Part shown: positions 29,024 through 37,719 of the stretch, piece after piece
Position numbering within the stretch: position 1 is the stretch's first letter
How the letters are laid out: the number at the start of each line of letters is the position of its first letter
From: a virus
Reading direction: 5' to 3' (one strand)
Length of the DNA stretch: 64,000 bases
Virus record (IMG/VR): IMGVR_UViG_3300046167_000554
Span: 89,515-153,514 of that record
Program-made: the position numbers and the translations under genes
Notes under the pieces: generated by a model
Told to the model about the DNA's origin: nothing
The model's database searches: none
What the model saw: the letters and a program-made list of their open reading frames with translations, nothing else

Positions 29024-29196
29024 TGAGTAGTGAAATAGCAAAAACAATAGTTGACCAAATTGCAAATGGTAAACTAGATGCGGCAAAAGAATCAGTTTTT
29101 ACTGGTATGAAAGAAAAGGCTGCAGAAACTGTTGACATGAAAAGAGTCGAAATGCAAGTAGACTGGGTAAACAACACGAGTCAGGAAGACAAATAA
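29023..29196 (+). CDS. Small prohead-core-like protein (gp67 position)
   Basis: A 57-residue protein, 'MSSEIAKTIVDQIANGKLDA', ending 'WVNNTSQEDK'. It overlaps gp20 (TAATG) and the next gene (TAATG). It lies between portal and protease, where T4 has the core genes 67 and 68. Identity as a core protein rests on position and charge, not on clear homology. Confidence 0.6.
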   Translation: MSSEIAKTIVDQIANGKLDAAKESVFTGMKEKAAETVDMKRVEMQVDWVNNTSQEDK

Positions 29197-29498
29197 TGAA
29201 AACATTTGCAGAGATATCACACATCTTACACGAAGCAAAATTTAAAATTGCATCGGGTGAGAAAGAGTTATCTAAAGAAACTGCAAAGGTTGGTGGGAAG
29301 AAAGTAAACATTGTTTATGTGCAGAACAAACGAAATAAAGTTGATGTGTACATGGACGGAAGAAAATTTAGTGGAGATATGCCGTATAAAGATTTGAAAT
29401 CTGCTCAGAAAGAGATGAAAGATATCAAAAAAATTATGGGTAACATGTCCGAAGAAGGAATTACAATAGGGGAAATCTTAGATGAAATTAATATCTGA
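29196..29498 (+). CDS. Small prohead-core-like protein (gp68 position)
   Basis: A 100-residue lysine-rich protein, 'MKTFAEISHILHEAKFKIAS', with charged helices ('MPYKDLKSAQKEMKDIKKIM'). It overlaps the start of gp21 by 17 nt and follows the 29023 gene directly. The position matches T4 gene 68; not certain. Confidence 0.58.
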   Translation: MKTFAEISHILHEAKFKIASGEKELSKETAKVGGKKVNIVYVQNKRNKVDVYMDGRKFSGDMPYKDLKSAQKEMKDIKKIMGNMSEEGITIGEILDEINI

Positions 29499-30135
29499 AT
29501 ATAATGACTACTCAATATCACCAGTAATCGTTGAAGCAAACGAAAAGGGTGAGAAAGAACACTTTATTGAAGGTGTTTTCATGCAGTCCAACATCAAAAA
29601 CAGAAATGGTCGTGTTTACCCTAAAGAAGTAATGTTAAAAGAGGTCAACAGATACAGGGACGAGTTCATCAATAAGCAACGTGCTTTTGGTGAGTTAGGA
29701 CATCCTGAAGGCCCAACAATCAATTTAGACAAAGTGTCTCACATGATTACATCTTTAGAAGAAGATGGTAATAACTTCGTGGGACGAGCAAAGATTTTAA
29801 GCACACCCAATGGTCAAATCGTAAAGAATTTAATCAATGATGGTGCTAAATTAGGAGTATCATCTAGAGGATTAGGTTCCTTGGAAGAAAAAGGTGGTAT
29901 TCAACATGTGAAAAGTGACTTTCAACTTGCAACTGCAGCTGATATCGTTGCCGACCCGTCTGCACCCGAAGCCTTCGTAGAAGGTATTATGGAAGGTGTT
30001 GAGTGGGTAATGGAGAGTGGTATCCTTAAAGCTAAAGATGCAGAAATTATGCAGAAACAACTTAAAACTGCAAAACTAAATAAGTTAGAAGAAACTAAGT
30101 TAAATCTATGGAAAAGGTTCGTTGAGAGTCTATAA
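29482..30135 (+). CDS. gp21: Prohead protease gp21
   Basis: A 217-residue serine protease of the T4 prohead type: 'FGELGHPEGPTINLDKVSH' carries the conserved His, and 'LGVSSRGLGSLEE' carries the likely nucleophile Ser. It cleaves scaffold and head proteins during maturation. Located between portal/core genes and gp22, as expected. Confidence 0.9.
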   Translation: MKLISEYNDYSISPVIVEANEKGEKEHFIEGVFMQSNIKNRNGRVYPKEVMLKEVNRYRDEFINKQRAFGELGHPEGPTINLDKVSHMITSLEEDGNNFVGRAKILSTPNGQIVKNLINDGAKLGVSSRGLGSLEEKGGIQHVKSDFQLATAADIVADPSAPEAFVEGIMEGVEWVMESGILKAKDAEIMQKQLKTAKLNKLEETKLNLWKRFVESL

Positions 30136-30137
30136 CA

Positions 30138-30145
30138 TATAAATA
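30138..30145 (+). promoter_or_regulatory. T4-like late promoter TATAAATA
   Basis: Exact octamer 39 nt upstream of the gp22 start, with AGGAGAAAG just before that ATG. Confidence 0.8.
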
Positions 30146-30184
30146 AAAAAGAGAATACAAAATAATCTCAAACAGGAGAAAGAA

Positions 30185-31555
30185 ATGGCAGATTTAGAAA
30201 ATAACCTAGAACAAGCAATAGAAGAGGCAATGCAGCCTGATTCTAAAGCAGAAAAAGGTGACTCAAAACCTGTAAAGCAAGGTTCATCAGATGCAGCTTC
30301 AATCGAAGGTGGAAAGGGTGAAGTCGTCAAACCTGAAGAAAATCCTGTTGACAAAGCAGTTGCCTCAGTAAAAGGTGCAGAGAAAGGAACCAAAGAAGTG
30401 AGTGGAGATGCTCAACAGAAAGGTGAAGCTCCTGCCGAGAAGCAAGTAAAACTTAAAAAAGTTAAAGAAGATTCTGATGAAGACAGTTCAATGTCTAAAA
30501 TGGAATCAATCAAGGCTATCGTCAACAACATGAAGGAAATGACTAAGGAAGAAATTCAACAAGTATTGGGAACAATATCTGAAGAAGAGTTAGACGAAAC
30601 CTTGACTAAAGCAGAAGTCGCAAGACAAGTAGTCGAATCATTAAAAGCAATGGACGAAGAGTCAGTTGCAGAAACATTTGAAAAAATGAAGAAAAAGTCA
30701 GACGATGACGAAGATGAAGACGAAGTCAAAGAAGAAAAAGATGAAGACGAAGATGAAGACGAAGATGACAAAGAAGTCAAAGAGTCTGCATCAGTTGAAG
30801 CATCTTTAGTTGAAATTGAAATAGATGACGACCTATCAGCAATTTCTGAAGCATTAGACTTATCAGAAGAAAATGCTGAGAAAGCAAAAACTATCTTTAC
30901 AGCTGCAGTGAAATCAAAAGTTGCAGAACTTAAAGAAGAGTTAGAGTCTCAGTATTCACAAAATTTAAAAACCTCAGTTGATACTGTTAAAGGTGACCTT
31001 ACGGAAGCAGTTGACAAGTATCTTTCATATTGTGCAGAAGAGTGGACGAAAGAAAACGAACTTGCAATAGAAAGAGGTTTGAGGTCAGAAATGACAGAAG
31101 GGTTTATTGATGGATTAAAGACATTGTTCACTGAACATTATGTCGAAGTTCCTGAAGATAAATACAATGTTATTGACGAACTCGCAAATCGTCTCGATGA
31201 GATGGAACAAAAACTTGATGGTGAAGTCACTAGAAATATGGACATCACTGAAGAGTTAGATACTCTCAAGAGAAGTAATGTGGTTAGAGAAGCTGGAAAC
31301 GACTTATCTGAATCACAAAAAGAGAAATTAGAATCTTTATCAAATGGTGTAGACTTCAAAGACGTAGAAGACTTTCAAGAGAAAGTAGTTGAAATCAAAG
31401 AAGCTTATTTCCCAAGTGATGTAGATTCTATAGTAGAAGAAACTCTAGTAATGGAAGGTGAAGGTACATACGAGGACGAAAGTTCTGAACCTGTACTTGA
31501 CCCAACTATTGCAAGATATTCATCTGCGATTAGTAAACTTAAACCATTAGGTTAA
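30185..31555 (+). CDS. gp22: Prohead scaffold protein gp22
   Basis: A 456-residue, very acidic, highly helical protein with long Glu/Asp/Lys-rich stretches near residues 160-200. It lies between the protease and the major capsid gene, the gp22 position. T4 gp22 is the main prohead core protein and is degraded by gp21. The start is at an ATG with AGGAG. Composition and order support the call more than sequence motifs do. Confidence 0.85.
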   Translation: MADLENNLEQAIEEAMQPDSKAEKGDSKPVKQGSSDAASIEGGKGEVVKPEENPVDKAVASVKGAEKGTKEVSGDAQQKGEAPAEKQVKLKKVKEDSDEDSSMSKMESIKAIVNNMKEMTKEEIQQVLGTISEEELDETLTKAEVARQVVESLKAMDEESVAETFEKMKKKSDDDEDEDEVKEEKDEDEDEDEDDKEVKESASVEASLVEIEIDDDLSAISEALDLSEENAEKAKTIFTAAVKSKVAELKEELESQYSQNLKTSVDTVKGDLTEAVDKYLSYCAEEWTKENELAIERGLRSEMTEGFIDGLKTLFTEHYVEVPEDKYNVIDELANRLDEMEQKLDGEVTRNMDITEELDTLKRSNVVREAGNDLSESQKEKLESLSNGVDFKDVEDFQEKVVEIKEAYFPSDVDSIVEETLVMEGEGTYEDESSEPVLDPTIARYSSAISKLKPLG

Positions 31556-31572
31556 AATTAAAGGAAAATAAA

Positions 31573-32871
31573 ATGTTTTTATCAGAAAACTTACAAGAAA
31601 AGTGGAGCCCTATTCTAGAACACTCCGATTTGCCAAAAATCGAAGACAACTACAAAAGAGCAGTCACAGCAGTTATCCTAGAAAACCAAGAAAAAGCTCT
31701 TAACGAAGATAGAGTTACTCTTGACGAAGCTGCACCTTTAAATGCTACTGGTAGTTCTGCAATTAGTAACTGGGACCCGATTTTAATATCCCTAGTTCGT
31801 AGAGCTATGCCAAATCTCGTTGCATACGACATTTGCGGTGTTCAACCAATGACAGGCCCAACAGGACTTATCTTTGCTATGAAAGCAAGATATAACGATT
31901 ATTCTACAGCTGGTAGAGAAAACAAGACTGAAGCATTATTCAATGAAGCAGAAACTGGTTACTCAAATGCAGCTCAAGATACATCTACTCCTATTGCTGG
32001 CTCAAACCAAGACCCGTTCGCTAGTGCATACGCTACGAACACTGGTGCTGGTATGTCAACAGCAAGTGCAGAAGCACTTGGTGATGTTGAAGCATCAAAT
32101 GGTTTTGCTCAGATGGCTTTCACAATTGAGAAAGCAACTGTAACAGCAAAATCAAGAGCATTAAAAGCTGAGTACACACTCGAATTAGCACAAGACCTCA
32201 AAGCAATCCATGGTCTTGACGCGGAATCAGAACTTGCGAATATTCTTTCATCAGAAATTCTTGCAGAAATCAACAGAGAAGTTATCAGAAATGTTAACAT
32301 TCAAGGTAAAACTGGAGCAAGTGCTACTGCATCTGCTGGTACGTTTAACTTAGACGTTGATGCAAACGGAAGATGGTCTGTTGAGAAATTCAAAGGTCTA
32401 TTGTTCCAAATCGAAAGAGAATCAAATGTAATAGCAAAAGAAACACGTAGAGGAAAAGGTAACTTTATCCTATGTAGTTCTGATGTTGCATCTGCTCTTT
32501 CAATGGCTGGTGTATTAGATTATACTCCTGCGTTATCTACTAACTTAAACGTTGACGATACTGGTAATACTTTTGCTGGTGTTCTAAACGGAAGAGTTAA
32601 AGTATATATCGACCCATATGCTGGTGTTGATTACTTAACAGTAGGTTATAGAGGGTCTAACCCTTATGACGCTGGTTTATTCTATTGCCCTTACGTTCCA
32701 TTACAAATGGTTCGTGCAGTTGGTGAGAATACATTCCAACCAAAAATTGGTTTCAAAACTAGATACGGAATGGTATCTAACCCATTCGTAGGTGCTACAC
32801 CTGCTAGTGGACTAGCTTCTGCTGGAACTAACCAATACTACAGAAAATTTGCAGTTAGCAACATTCTGTAA
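31573..32871 (+). CDS. gp23: Major capsid protein gp23
   Basis: A 432-residue protein with the opening 'LQEKWSPILEHSDLPKIEDN' and 'WDPILISLVRRAMPNLVAYD' followed by 'ICGVQPMTGPTGLIFAMKAR', the gp23 signature. It has a proper ribosome site (AAGGAAA). A bidirectional terminator follows. It is the shell protein of the head. Confidence 0.95.
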   Translation: MFLSENLQEKWSPILEHSDLPKIEDNYKRAVTAVILENQEKALNEDRVTLDEAAPLNATGSSAISNWDPILISLVRRAMPNLVAYDICGVQPMTGPTGLIFAMKARYNDYSTAGRENKTEALFNEAETGYSNAAQDTSTPIAGSNQDPFASAYATNTGAGMSTASAEALGDVEASNGFAQMAFTIEKATVTAKSRALKAEYTLELAQDLKAIHGLDAESELANILSSEILAEINREVIRNVNIQGKTGASATASAGTFNLDVDANGRWSVEKFKGLLFQIERESNVIAKETRRGKGNFILCSSDVASALSMAGVLDYTPALSTNLNVDDTGNTFAGVLNGRVKVYIDPYAGVDYLTVGYRGSNPYDAGLFYCPYVPLQMVRAVGENTFQPKIGFKTRYGMVSNPFVGATPASGLASAGTNQYYRKFAVSNIL

Positions 32872-32890
32872 GTCAATTAATTTTGATACT

Positions 32891-32920
32891 AAAAAGGTCT
32901 CTTACGAGACCTTTTTTTTT
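32891..32920. terminator. Bidirectional intrinsic terminator
   Basis: AAAAAGGTCTC / GAGACCTTTTT stem with a TTAC loop. On the + strand it is followed by nine Ts and ends the capsid transcript. On the - strand it has a five-T run and can end the transcript from the promoter at 33244. Confidence 0.9.
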
Positions 32921-33208
32921 GTTTAATGACTTTAATCGTTCAATGTCTAGGGAATACCCTATTCTTTACAGCGTGTCCTTCTAGTGAGGCCTTACCCCAA
33001 TTTTATCTAGGTGCATAGCTCGGCACCATAAAGAAATTCGTTTACCATACTTTCCCAATTCGTCAAAAATTTCAAGTACTTCTCTGTTCGGATTCTATCC
33101 ACACCTCACGATTATATGCCACGTCTTAATTGACTTTAACAGTGTGGAACACCTTTTCTATACGGAACAACCTCTCACAACCAACTTACTTCCGTCTCGA
33201 TTTCCTAC
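32891..33208 (-). ncRNA. Candidate structured non-coding RNA (minus strand)
   Basis: The 431-nt gap between gp23 and the gene at 33303 has no protein gene on either strand that looks real. A good sigma70-like promoter on the minus strand (33244-33215) predicts a start near 33208. The shared terminator (32891-32920) would end it, giving about 310 nt. The RNA has several good stems: ACGGAA / TTCCGT, TCCACAC / GTGTGGA, GAAATT / AATTTC, GGTGC / GCACC and TAGGG / CCCTA. A long-range GTGAGG / CCTCAC pairing is also possible. No T-loop, CCA end or tag sequence is visible, so it is not a tmRNA. It matches no RNA family I can identify. Confidence 0.55.
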
Positions 33209-33214
33209 TTTACT

Positions 33215-33244
33215 AGTATACCAAAAAGTTAGGTACATTGTCAA
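33215..33244 (-). promoter_or_regulatory. Sigma70-like promoter on minus strand
   Basis: Read on the minus strand: TTGACA (33244-33239), an 18-nt spacer, TATACT (33220-33215). The spacer contains CTAACTTTTT, close to the CTCACTTTTT of the + strand promoters at 44719, 45460 and 48355. An inverted repeat TTAGGT (33229-33234) / ACCTAA (33244-33249) straddles the -35 box. It faces the gap, away from the gene at 33303. Confidence 0.78.
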
Positions 33245-33302
33245 CCTAAATACAAGGTAAAGAATAATCTTTACATTACACATACACACACAGGAGAAAA
33301 AT

Positions 33303-33521
33303 ATGAGTAATTCAGGAAAATCAGGGTTCGAAATCAGAGCCGACTTATTATCACAAGCAGAGGGTCTAATCGTCCTCAATTATCAGAGAGAGGTTGATGC
33401 TGTCTATATGCATAACGAAAACTTCCCAAATGATAAGAAACCTTTACCACTAAGAGAAATCACTGGTGAAGAGGTCATTCAAACTGCAAGACAGTTAAAT
33501 GAGTTTGTAATAGAGAAGTAA
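33303..33521 (+). CDS. Small conserved hypothetical protein
   Basis: A 72-residue protein, 'MSNSGKSGFEIRADLLSQAE', with 'REVDAVYMHNENFPNDKKPL' and 'ITGEEVIQTARQLNEFVIEK'. AGGAGAAAA precedes the ATG. Such short genes between capsid and recombination genes are common in T4-like marine phages. Function unknown. Confidence 0.68.
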   Translation: MSNSGKSGFEIRADLLSQAEGLIVLNYQREVDAVYMHNENFPNDKKPLPLREITGEEVIQTARQLNEFVIEK

Positions 33522-33548
33522 CCTAAATAGTAGTACACGGAGATAATT

Positions 33549-33761
33549 ATGTATGATAAACAAGTGAATGTAATGGAAGGGCCATGGGAAGCAAAAACGT
33601 TTCCTAATGGGGAAGAGACAACGAATGTATTAAGTCGTAAGACAATCACAACGTTAATTAGAGATGGTTATCTATGTGAAGAAACTACAACGAGAGAGTA
33701 TCGAGATGGAGATTATTTCGATACTTCCTCGTCTAAACGGATACTAAAAATAAATGGTTGA
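33549..33761 (+). CDS. Small conserved hypothetical protein
   Basis: A 70-residue protein, 'MYDKQVNVMEGPWEAKTFPN', with 'CEETTTREYRDGDYFDTSSS'. CGGAGA precedes the ATG, and the next gene overlaps by 8 nt. No known domain recognised. Confidence 0.65.
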   Translation: MYDKQVNVMEGPWEAKTFPNGEETTNVLSRKTITTLIRDGYLCEETTTREYRDGDYFDTSSSKRILKING

Positions 33762-34287
33762 TATCAATAAATCGATTCTTAATAAGAACAACTTCAGACT
33801 TATCGTTGATAAGTGTCCTACTGTTGAATACTTTGTAAGGTCAGTAAATATTCCTGGCTTAACATTTACAGAAGTAACTCAAGCGGCAGGTGTTGGGTTG
33901 GATGCATTTTTCCCTGGCGACAAAGTGTTCTATGAAACTATGTCAGTAGAGTTTCTAGTAGATGAAGACCTAGTGAACTTCAAAGAAATCTATGACTGGA
34001 TGGATGCAATTGTTCCCGTTAGAGACCCATCATTATATAAGACTTACACATCAACAACATCTACTGAAAGTAAACAATACAGTGGAACAGATAATACAAG
34101 TCAAACATCTGATATTACACTAGTAACAAATACAAACAAAAACTTACCTAATAGATACTTTAGGTTTCATGACTGTTTCCCAATAGGATTGAGTGGATTA
34201 CAGTTAGAGAGTGGTGCAGAAGCAGAACCAGTAACTACTACAGTTGACTTTAGATTTAGTTATTACGAGATAGAAAGTACTTCCTAA
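33754..34287 (+). CDS. Tail-tube-like baseplate protein (gp54 or gp19-like)
   Basis: A 177-residue protein with 'FVRSVNIPGLTFTEVTQAAG' and 'SVEFLVDEDLVNFKEIYDWM', the motif pair of tube and tube-initiator proteins of T4-like phages. The C-terminus 'TTVDFRFSYYEIES' fits the tube fold. It may be the tube initiator or an alternative tube subunit. Located well away from gp19, as in cyanophages. Confidence 0.7.
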   Translation: MVDINKSILNKNNFRLIVDKCPTVEYFVRSVNIPGLTFTEVTQAAGVGLDAFFPGDKVFYETMSVEFLVDEDLVNFKEIYDWMDAIVPVRDPSLYKTYTSTTSTESKQYSGTDNTSQTSDITLVTNTNKNLPNRYFRFHDCFPIGLSGLQLESGAEAEPVTTTVDFRFSYYEIESTS

Positions 34288-34332
34288 ATTCCCTTACTAA
34301 ATACCCATATATGTGGTATAATGGTATATATT

Positions 34333-34776
34333 ATGACGTTAGATGAATTAAAGAAACAGTGGACGGAAGATTGTCAAATAGATGATATCGAATTAGATAA
34401 TGCATCACTTGAAGTTCCTAAACTACATGCAAAATACCAAGACTTACTAACCAGTAAGATACTTGTACTAAAACAATACCAAAACAAATACAATGAACTA
34501 CTTAAAGATAAGTGGTTGTGGTATAATGGTAAAATGGATGAAGAGACTGTTAGAGAGAAAGGTTGGGAACCCGACCCATTTAATGGTCTTAAGATAATGA
34601 AGAATGACATGCAAATATTCTTCAATGCAGATAAAGATTTACAAGACCTCAATGCAAAGATTGAGTACCTCAAAGTTACTGTAGACTTCCTAAAGGAATG
34701 TATGCAAAATATTACATGGAGACACCAAACGATTAGAAACACAATCGATTGGAGAAAGTTCATGGCAGGACAATAA
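34333..34776 (+). CDS. uvsY: Recombination mediator UvsY
   Basis: The start is the ATG at 34333 ('MTLDELKKQWTEDCQIDDIE'), giving 147 residues. The helical pattern and the terminal 'IRNTIDWRKFMAGQ' fit UvsY, which loads the UvsX recombinase on SSB-coated DNA. uvsW follows after one oxygenase gene, close to T4 order. A TATAAT at 34317 lies 10 nt upstream. Confidence 0.8.
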   Translation: MTLDELKKQWTEDCQIDDIELDNASLEVPKLHAKYQDLLTSKILVLKQYQNKYNELLKDKWLWYNGKMDEETVREKGWEPDPFNGLKIMKNDMQIFFNADKDLQDLNAKIEYLKVTVDFLKECMQNITWRHQTIRNTIDWRKFMAGQ

Positions 34777-35450
34777 TGATATTAAACAATTACTGTTACA
34801 CAATACCTATGTTATTTGATGATAGTGAAGTCGAACAGATACATCAACATGCAATGCAATATCCTATTATGGAAGGACAGGTAGGTTTCCAAAAGAGTGA
34901 CCCCGATGGGGAAGACAATGGTGGAAGAACCGATAGTAAGATAAGACAATCTGATGTAAGATGGTGTGAAGACATGTTACCACAACATTTAATAGATAAG
35001 TTATATGGTGCAGTTGAACATGCAAAGTCAGAATGTGGTTGGGGATTTGATTTTGAATATCAAGAAAAAAACCAGTATACCATATACAAACATAGACCCG
35101 ATGCAGAAGTAACGGGTGATTTCTATACATGGCATACAGATGCAGGCCCTACTCCATATGAACATAATGGTATGATAAGAAAGTTAAGTTACACTATTCA
35201 ACTATCCGACCCTGATGATTATGAGGGTGGAAACTTTCAATGGATAGAAGATATACGTGCAAAGGATACTCTTACTAAAGGTAATTACAATAGAAACATG
35301 GAAGACTTTGTTGTCACTGCACCATTCTCTGCAAAACAGAAGGGGTCTCTTATCCTATTCCCATCATTTCTACATCACCAAGTCACACCCTTAATAAGAG
35401 GAACTAGAATATCATTAGTTGGTTGGTTATGTGGATATCCTTATAGATAA
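34776..35450 (+). CDS. 2OG-Fe(II) oxygenase, prolyl-hydroxylase-like
   Basis: Start chosen at the ATG 34776 (overlapping the uvsY stop, TAATG). Iron ligands His-Thr-Asp ('DFYTWHTDAGPTPYEH') and a distal His ('LFPSFLHHQVTPLIRGTRIS') with a 2OG-binding Arg are visible. The fold is that of prolyl hydroxylases, widespread in marine T4-like phages. The substrate is not known. It sits between uvsY and uvsW. Confidence 0.82.
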   Translation: MILNNYCYTIPMLFDDSEVEQIHQHAMQYPIMEGQVGFQKSDPDGEDNGGRTDSKIRQSDVRWCEDMLPQHLIDKLYGAVEHAKSECGWGFDFEYQEKNQYTIYKHRPDAEVTGDFYTWHTDAGPTPYEHNGMIRKLSYTIQLSDPDDYEGGNFQWIEDIRAKDTLTKGNYNRNMEDFVVTAPFSAKQKGSLILFPSFLHHQVTPLIRGTRISLVGWLCGYPYR

Positions 35451-36872
35451 ATGAAAGTTACAGTATCAAAAGTGGATGAGGTCTTCATGCACGTTGATTG
35501 TGATGATGGTCTTGCAAAAGACTTACATGACTTCTTCTCATTCAAAGTACCAGGCGCAAAGTTTATGCCTTCCTACAAGAATAAGTGGTGGGATGGTAAG
35601 GTCTATCTTTTTTCAATAAAAACACACAAAATTTATATCGGACTACTTCCATATGTAGATGAGTTCTGTAGAGAAAGAGGATTTGAGTTTGAAGGTGTTA
35701 CAGATATCCTAGGAACTAAAACAAGAGAGAAAGTCAGTCAATCTTGGTTAGCAGATTTAAAACTTCCCTTTGAACCTAGAGATTATCAGATAGATGCACT
35801 CAATGAAACAATTCAATATGGAAGACAACTACTATTGTCTCCAACTGCAAGTGGTAAGTCTCTTATCATTTATTTACTTGCAAGATACTATGATAAGAAA
35901 ACAATAATTATTGTTCCTACTACATCGTTAGTAGAACAGATGACAAAGGATTTTGAAGAATATGGATATGATAAAGATGTGTGTAAAATTTATAGTGGTC
36001 AACCTGTATTTCCTGCTGACATTACGATATCAACATGGCAAAGTTTTGCTAAAGCACCTAAAGAAGTCCTACAAGGATTTGACGTAGTCGTAGGAGATGA
36101 AGCTCATCTATTCAAAGCAAATGTACTGAAAGGTATACTTGAAAAGATGAAGACGACTGCAATCCGTATAGGAACTACAGGAACCTTAGATGGTTCAGAG
36201 GTTCATAGATTGCAACTAGAAGGGTTGTTCGGCCCAGTCAAAAAGGTCATAACCACAAAGGAATTAATGGACGAAGGAACTATTGCAAATTTAAATATTG
36301 ATTGTGTCATACTTCGTCATACTAAAATGAAGAAAATGACCTACCAAGATGAGATGGATTACCTCGTATCAAGTGATAGTAGAAATGAGTTTATATGCAA
36401 CTTAGTGTATTCCCTAAGAGGAAACACACTAGTATTGTTTCAATACATAGAAAAACATGGTCAACCATTATGGGAATTGTTCAATCCCATGGTCAGTAGA
36501 ATGAATGGAACATTGCATTATGTTCATGGTGGAACTGATACAGAAGACCGAGAAATGGTTAGAGAAATAGTCGATAATCCAAAAAAGAAAAATAATGTCA
36601 TACTAGCATCATACGGAACTTTCTCTACTGGTGTAAATATAAAGAAGATTGATAATGTAGTCTTTGCATCACCCTCAAAATCAAGAATTAGAAACCTACA
36701 ATCTATTGGTAGAGGTCTAAGAAAAGCAGATGGTAAAACAGAGATGAGGTTATTTGATATATCAGATGACTTACAATGCAATAATCATACTCTCAACCAC
36801 CTCAAAGAACGTATAAATATATACAACGAAGAAAACTTTACATACGAGATAAGGCAATTTGATTTAAAATGA
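35451..36872 (+). CDS. uvsW: Helicase UvsW
   Basis: A 473-residue superfamily 2 helicase: Walker A 'SPTASGKS' near residue 134, 'GDEAHLF' (DEAH box) near residue 218, and 'NLQSIGRGLRKADGK' (motif VI) near residue 420. In T4, UvsW handles branched DNA and late replication switching. Starts at the base following the oxygenase stop. Confidence 0.92.
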   Translation: MKVTVSKVDEVFMHVDCDDGLAKDLHDFFSFKVPGAKFMPSYKNKWWDGKVYLFSIKTHKIYIGLLPYVDEFCRERGFEFEGVTDILGTKTREKVSQSWLADLKLPFEPRDYQIDALNETIQYGRQLLLSPTASGKSLIIYLLARYYDKKTIIIVPTTSLVEQMTKDFEEYGYDKDVCKIYSGQPVFPADITISTWQSFAKAPKEVLQGFDVVVGDEAHLFKANVLKGILEKMKTTAIRIGTTGTLDGSEVHRLQLEGLFGPVKKVITTKELMDEGTIANLNIDCVILRHTKMKKMTYQDEMDYLVSSDSRNEFICNLVYSLRGNTLVLFQYIEKHGQPLWELFNPMVSRMNGTLHYVHGGTDTEDREMVREIVDNPKKKNNVILASYGTFSTGVNIKKIDNVVFASPSKSRIRNLQSIGRGLRKADGKTEMRLFDISDDLQCNNHTLNHLKERINIYNEENFTYEIRQFDLK

Positions 36873-37195
36873 CAAGACCACAAGATTTAACACCAAGACA
36901 ATACGAAGTTGTAAAACTTAGAACTGGTACTGAACTTGTCGGAATGGTCAGAGAAACACCTAAAGGATTACAGGTAACCCTACCTATGATATGTCAATTA
37001 TCAATCACTGGTGGTAATTCAACCCTTGCAACATTCTATCCGTATGCACCCCTATCTTCAGACCCAGTCTTATTGATTGCACCAAATGATGTTATGCATA
37101 GAAGTGTTATGAATGAACAATTCATTCCGTTCTATGACGAAGCTTCGTCTAAGTGGTTGAACATGGTAGAGACAGGGAACTATTCCATTGACTAA
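36869..37195 (+). CDS. Small conserved protein after uvsW
   Basis: A 108-residue protein, start overlapping uvsW (ATGA). The 'YEVVKLRTGTELVGMVRET' strand pattern resembles Sm-like small beta proteins, but I cannot confirm this. The same position is occupied by a conserved hypothetical gene in related marine phages. Confidence 0.62.
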   Translation: MTRPQDLTPRQYEVVKLRTGTELVGMVRETPKGLQVTLPMICQLSITGGNSTLATFYPYAPLSSDPVLLIAPNDVMHRSVMNEQFIPFYDEASSKWLNMVETGNYSID

Positions 37196-37358
37196 TGATT
37201 TACATTCTCATAGTAGAAAACTTGCAAAGGGTTTTGTTGATGATGCATTACAACAAGTCATAGATGCAACTGGTGGGGATATCACGGATGAAGAACTTGA
37301 CATGTTAGAAGAGTTTGAAGCATTTCAAGAATCCAAAGAAAAAAAAGTTATTCATTAA
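37188..37358 (+). CDS. Very small acidic protein
   Basis: A 56-residue frame from a TTG at 37188 to the stop at 37358, 'MTNDLHSHSRKLAKGFVDDA', with an acidic helical end ('DITDEELDMLEEFEAFQESK'). It overlaps the previous stop by 8 nt. The start codon is uncertain, but coding is supported by clean amino acid composition and by filling the gap. Confidence 0.5.
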   Translation: MTNDLHSHSRKLAKGFVDDALQQVIDATGGDITDEELDMLEEFEAFQESKEKKVIH

Positions 37359-37452
37359 TTCTTAGGTTTTCAATCTTACTAAATAAGTGCGTAGACTCAG
37401 TGTACTTATAACTGATTATACATTTTACTTATAACTTAACTTTAGGAAAACC

Positions 37453-37626
37453 ATGACCACAGCAACTTATTTTGCGAAGAGCATGGTACGAAAAGCTAGA
37501 GAAGTCAACCATGTCATTCGTCCTCAAAAACGAAAATTAGTTGACACTATCGAATTTCTAGTGCTGATGACTCTTCCATTCTTACTACCATTTATAGTGA
37601 TGGCGTTATCCGTAAAAGGATACTAA
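37453..37626 (+). CDS. Small membrane protein near cytochrome c
   Basis: A 57-residue protein, 'MTTATYFAKSMVRKAREVNH', with one membrane segment near residues 35-55 ('IEFLVLMTLPFLLPFIVMAL') and a basic N-terminal half. TTTAGGAAAACC precedes the ATG. Part of a set of five small genes with a cytochrome c. Function unknown. Confidence 0.6.
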   Translation: MTTATYFAKSMVRKAREVNHVIRPQKRKLVDTIEFLVLMTLPFLLPFIVMALSVKGY

Positions 37627-37628
37627 CC

Positions 37629-37718
37629 ATGAACTTACAAAAACTTAGAGAAACTTTGGAGATATCCACGTTGATGGGTATCTTTATAATTTCAGTATTT
37701 TCAATTACAGGAATATAA
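37629..37718 (+). CDS. Micro membrane protein (29 residues)
   Basis: A 29-residue frame starting 2 nt after the previous stop: 'MNLQKLRETLEI' then a hydrophobic 'LMGIFIISVFSITGI'. It ends 1 nt before the cytochrome start. Small size limits confidence, but it fits the packed set of membrane genes. Confidence 0.45.
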   Translation: MNLQKLRETLEISTLMGIFIISVFSITGI

Positions 37719-37719
37719 T

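Noticed and set aside
33170-33205. GACGGAAGTA in the minus-strand RNA resembles the core of glutamine riboswitches
   Set aside because: The partner parts (upstream CGTTCA and downstream GAACG) are missing, and the ACGGAA pairs with TTCCGT in a simple hairpin instead.
32891-33208. Two-piece tmRNA as identity of the minus-strand RNA
   Set aside because: No T-loop sequence, no CCA end and no tag reading frame found on either strand of the gap.
33158-33379. A 73-residue open frame on the minus strand over the gap
   Set aside because: No ribosome site, composition unlike a real gene here, and it runs into the + strand gene at 33303. The gap is better explained by a non-coding RNA.
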